From assembly GCF_964204645.1 (NCBI RefSeq), contig NC_134035.1, positions 13,497,951 to 13,561,950 on the forward strand: a stretch of 64,000 bases of DNA. Reading direction: 5' to 3'. The notes below the pieces were generated by a model. The model did no database searches and was not told the DNA's origin. It saw only the letters and a list, made by a program, of their open reading frames with translations. The translations under genes and the position numbers were made by a program. How positions within the stretch are numbered: position 1 is the first letter of the stretch; every line of letters starts with the position of its first letter. Source of the stretch: Tubulanus polymorphus (lineage: Eukaryota; Nemertea; Palaeonemertea; Tubulaniformes; Tubulanidae). This document shows positions 59,709 to 64,000 of this stretch, piece after piece.

Positions 59709-60599
59709 CGGATGATTTAGTCTGGGCTACGGTTGACCCCCAAACTTAGTGGATTGTCCTCTCTATACAGCTACAGGGCTGAGACACATTTAACCCCAGT
59801 CTGTGGCACAGTATCATGATATTGATATGACATATTTATAATAGTATGTCAACATCTAAAAATATATATTTATGCTATTTTCAAGATCAAACTGAAGTTG
59901 AACATCCAAGTGATGAAAAAAGAAATAAATTTCATTGATTGCGTTTACCAGCAGTCAGCACACGCCAGTTGGTGGCAGTGCTATTGAATCTCTATTATAG
60001 CCTAAAATCTAAATGTAGAGTGATTTCAACAGTCTGGAACTTCTATTGGAAGCAGGCCTATGCCTGCTATACCGATACAGCAACAACATTCTCTTCATAA
60101 TCGGGCCCTTTATGGACTGAGTGTGTAAAATGTATCCTCTAGCGTGTCAATCAATTGAATTGATATTGACAAGCTATCGGACGATTTTTGACAAGCTAGC
60201 GGACGATTCGCGCATGGGTACCGTAGACACGGGAGGCCTTTTTATGAACACTCGATTAGTATATTCGAGTATGCAAAACGTTTTTATGAGCATGGATTAT
60301 GTCATAATCCGTCATTTTTATGAACATTGGTTATCATAATCGATTAGCATACTCAGCATACTCGCTCGGCGAGCAAGTATGCCGATTATCTAATCCAACC
60401 GATATGGTGTTCTCGGTAGAAGTCGCTGCTGAGTAGGCCATAATTGAATAATTTATACCTGGCGTTTTTATCAACCAACATACCCGGTTATGCTAATTGA
60501 CACTAATCGGCTATATAATCTAAATAGCTAATCTATTTCGATTTTGCTGGTTATACAAAGGCCTGGGGTATCAGCGACTGGGTATGAGCGGACACTTGT

Positions 60600-61240
60600 A
60601 AAGTTCAGGCAACCAGTCTACTACAGCGGATCCGTTCGGAACCTTCCGGATACTAGTAATGGATAGCTCCGATAAGTCAATGAGAAACCCAAGGTCGAGA
60701 ATTAACGTCATAGCGCGCGTAATTTAGGGGGCCACTGTGAAAGCTTTAAATCTGTTTAAATATATTTTACCGGCGTTTCACCAATTATATTTCAATAGCA
60801 ACATGGAACCCGAAGTGCGCGGAGAACTCACCGGGTCGACGGAATTTCCGTACACAGGTCCGCTTTGGCAGAGAGGGGTTTTCGGGATACTGCGAATTTG
60901 ACAGGAAACAGTCTAATAATCCAGATCTCCGCCGATCCGATTAGTTAGATCGGAAACCAATGAAGCCGTGGAGAAAATAGCGCGCATTATTTAGGGGGTG
61001 AGCTGTGAAAGAGACAAAATCTGTAAATTTGTGACAAACAAACGTCCGGTATCGGCACCGCTGTATGGCACTGCCGCGCGGGTTAGTTTGCTTATTGACG
61101 GGTCTTGTTTATATCGGGGTTTCAAAGCACGCACGATTAAAAACCAATTAGATATCTCAATAGCGACAAGAAACCAACTGTGCAGACTGAAACAGTCGTC
61201 TGAACTCACCGGGTGGACCGACGGGTTAGAGCCTGGGAAT
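60600..61240. repeat. Diverged tandem duplication, about 260 bp
   Basis: ATAGCGCGCGTAATTTAGGG (about 60711) and ATAGCGCGCATTATTTAGGG (about 60978) are each followed by CTGTGAAAG and later AACTCACCGGGT. Confidence 0.6.
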
Positions 61241-62320
61241 GTTATAACATTTAGGCCGAATTTACGGAAAAATATGGGCCAATCCTGCCTGCATGCTATG
61301 TTAAGTGTTAGAAGGCATTATTGGATGTACTCTTAATCTTTACTTTCAATTCAAACCAAAACCAAAAACCGGCCGCGACGGGGGAGGACTTATTTTCTAT
61401 TGCGTTTAAATTCAATGGAACTTCAATATATTAAAAGATATCAACAGATATATTGTACACGCGACTATAAATGCAGCCCCGCGGCACTTGTAAAAAGACT
61501 GGCGGTGGACGTCCCTGGGCTAATACTCTAAATGACAAATAATACATGAAAGCATTTTCAGACGTGACGTTCAAAAAATGAAAAAAAAATCAATTAATCT
61601 TGTGACACCATGACACGCAGAGAGTCGTCATTTGGTCCCAGGCAGGATGATTTACGTGAACTATTCAAAACAAGACTCCACGCCGTGTATGCCGACAAGA
61701 TCGTGGGAAATTACAGAATATAATATGAAACAATTAAAACGTCCGTTTAAAAAAAGGTGGCGGTCACCCACCCGTCAGTACACGTCCCGTCAGTCAGCCA
61801 ACTCGAAAACAAACAGTCTGCGTAAACAAATCTTATATTGAAATTCCTCCTCGAGAAGTGACGTTAATTCAGTGTCGTGTTTAAGTGATTTATAGTAACG
61901 TTAAAACCGTGCGAAATTGCTATTACGTCTCAGCGGTGTCCATCTTCAGACCGGGGACACCGCGTGGCTAAATCAATTAGTCCCCATAAATCTCAACACG
62001 AATCGGTCTATTTAGGCGAATAGTTATTTTTCATATTAATATCGTCTGCGCAAATTGTCTGCAATTATAAAAACGAAAAGACACTTGGTGTGAATTAATT
62101 GATCGGAACAGTCTGATTCGATCGACTGACTCCCTGCGGAGGCTGCCGGCGTAGAGGACCGACTGATTCTAAACACATTCACACCGGTTAACCTCAACTG
62201 ATCCTCTCACACCCAATATTCTATATTTACCGCCTGCTAGATGTTTACCGATAATCAGTAGCTACAAGCAGACGATTCGTGTCGATACAGCGAATTCTCT
62301 CTCGCTTCAGCATTCATTTG
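61240..62320. other. Interval with no repeat array; possible upstream region of the 62.3-kb exon
   Basis: No splice-supported frame is seen. The last 200 bases may be promoter and 5' UTR. Confidence 0.35.
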
Positions 62321-62326
62321 TAAATC

Positions 62327-62372
62327 ATGGTTTATTACGGGTGGGACAGTTCGATTAGTTCTATGCTGTCGG
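62327..62372 (+). CDS. Candidate first coding exon of a gene running off the right edge
   Basis: An ATG (62327) opens a 15-codon stretch MVYYGWDSSISSMLS plus one base, followed by a consensus donor GG/GTAAGT. The preceding 200 bases are less repetitive and include a pyrimidine-rich stretch just upstream, as a 5' UTR might. No matching acceptor with an open frame was found before the window ends. The product is not recognised. It could be chance. Confidence 0.3.
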
Positions 62373-63067
62373 GTAAGTTGTTGATTATCACCATTTCACT
62401 ATTTATCATCAATTTCCTCGCTTTAGATTTTCTATTCTGGAATTAATGCAATTTTTTCATTAAACAAAAAATTATTGTGTAACTTACGAAGAATGGGAAA
62501 CATGTTATTCAAATAGTTTCGTCATGTGAGAGACCAAATATAGACTGGTCTTAAGTTGTTAGATTGACCATAGAACTAAAATGAGCTTATACCGGTCTAA
62601 GTTGTTAGATTGGTTAGTTATAGAAGCAAAATTAACTTAGACTGGTCTTAAGTTGTTAGCTTGACTATAGAACCGATAGGCAGCTTGACTGAGGTTGACC
62701 TAAGCTCAACTGGCCCTAGTTTATGTTGACTTTTCAGTGATAAACTCTGAGCACTACTACGTTTTAACCTGGTGGAACTGTAACAAGCTGAGCGCTTGTA
62801 TTGCAGTATAGGATTTATAAAAAACATGTTGAACAACAAAACCAATAAATAATTACCTGCATTCGAAATTGGGAAAAAATTTGTATGGATTTATATATAA
62901 GTGGAGCTGATGTCTATTATTGCAATATAACATTGTTTATTGTGAGAATATTTATTAGTTTTTGTGCGACATATTTAGACATCGTGTCACCAGCAGCAGC
63001 AGCAACAGCAATACCTGTGGAGGGCAGAGAGAACTCACAGTTTATTACGTATTAAACCACTAAACCA

Positions 63068-63216
63068 GTCCCAGGGCCCAGTTGCACAGTCGTGACTTTA
63101 GTCCAAAAGTGGTCTCAAATCTTATGACTGCGGTCTTAAGTTGACAGATTGGCTATCGAACTGAGCTGGTCCAAGACTGGTCTTAAGTCTAAGTTGTTAC
63201 TATGCAACCGGCCCGG
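63068..63216. mobile_element. Foldback element of the GGTCTTA family, best-preserved copy
   Basis: GGGCCCAGTTGCACAGTCGT at the left faces TTGTTACTATGCAACCGGCCC at the right in inverse orientation. A partial relative lies at 62530-62670. Confidence 0.7.
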
Positions 63217-64000
63217 GGAATTGTTAAGTTTTCGTTCTGATATCAGACTCAGACTCATTATAGTCAATTTCAATTCAATCGTTAATTTTTATCTCGCTGG
63301 CGGAGTATTGTAAACAATGGATGTCTAGTTCCTGAAAATGTAAAGATCAGAATTGTTCGGTTTTTGTTCGTAACTTGATTTCAGTTCTACGGTTTTCTCA
63401 CCACACACCGGTTGTAGATATAAAATTATATACTCTTATTCAAACTATTCGAAATATATAAAAAGATGTTCTCTCGAAATATTAAAAAAGCACTTGATCG
63501 AAATGTTGATATGACATTTAGTAGCTAGTAGCACTCTTGAATAATCCTCACAAACAACCCTCTTAATGATCATTGACCCGATACATCTTCTATTTGGCAC
63601 GTCACCGTTTGGCACAGATCCGAGGTCAGGTTTCCTGAAAAAAGTAATAGTCAACATTTTTCGTTGAATTCCTATCGGTTACTTCATATTTTCGACACGA
63701 GGACACAACGATTCATGCACCACCAGGGCCCGTCCGTAGCCAGGCTTTTTCAAGGTGGGTCCAAAAGACTTCGCGCGGACGGAAAGCAGGAAATTTAGCA
63801 GGAAATTTTTTAGTTTCGCCGCCATTTATATCAAATATTTGTGACCTTTTAATTAAGGAGCCTTCATTTAATATCTGGCCCTTTCCGTGATGTAAATTTC
63901 GATCCTTTGAAAAAAAGCTTTTCCGAAAAATGTTGAGCTGGTTCGTGCAAACTTTCAAATGTTCACGTGAACTGTTACCGGTCGGCCCAGTTTTGATAAA
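63217..64000. other. Right edge, no gene recognised
   Basis: Unique-looking AT-rich sequence. From 63725, GGGCCCGTCCGTAGCCAGGC resembles the end of a dispersed repeat cut by the window edge. Confidence 0.35.

Overview
This is animal nuclear DNA. It has split genes with GT-AG introns, tRNA-derived SINE-like pieces, MITE-type transposons and many minisatellites and satellites. The two recognisable genes, LRRC72 and calumenin, are bilaterian genes. The AT-rich, repeat-laden sequence and the style of its short inverted-repeat elements fit a marine lophotrochozoan, perhaps a mollusc, but that placement is inference. No prokaryotic, organellar or CRISPR feature was found.

Layout. 1-6000: no convincing gene; a 74-bp tandem repeat, foldback elements, simple repeats and an orphan RFX-type X-box. 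6030-10042 (+): an eight-exon LRRC72-like gene whose introns carry a large palindrome, an inverted SINE-like pair and TIR elements. 10.4-13.4 kb: a composite hairpin repeat, a TA-flanked MITE and minisatellites. 13574-18220 (-): a complete seven-coding-exon calumenin gene ending in HDEF, with a probable noncoding first exon near 19.45 kb. One of its introns is filled by a minisatellite built from its own 3' splice site. 18.3-21.6 kb: MITEs and a dispersed repeat that has a second copy at 56.5 kb.

21.6-29.4 kb (+): a gene with a textbook TATA/CRE/TOP-like promoter, a noncoding exon 1 and a 6.6-kb intron. It encodes a 282-residue proline-rich, basic, probably nuclear protein that I do not recognise. 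The large intron contains a foldback element whose two ends are each six 43-bp units in opposite orientation, around a 50-bp tandem array.

29.8-59.7 kb is dominated by tandem arrays, one after another: about 33-bp, 36-bp, (ATC)30, a 158-bp satellite of about 30 units with 1743-bp higher-order structure, CT/GGN tracts, 38-bp, 94-bp, 138/152-bp, 162-bp, 28-bp and 35-bp units. Embedded at 51.9-53.3 kb is a series of duplicated exon-like blocks with good splice sites but no open frame, best read as a spliced noncoding RNA locus with amplified exons. 59.7-64 kb: diverged repeats and one candidate first coding exon (62327-62372, +) of a gene continuing beyond the window.

Gene models were built by hand from splice-site phase and remembered family sequences. 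No alignment or prediction program was run.
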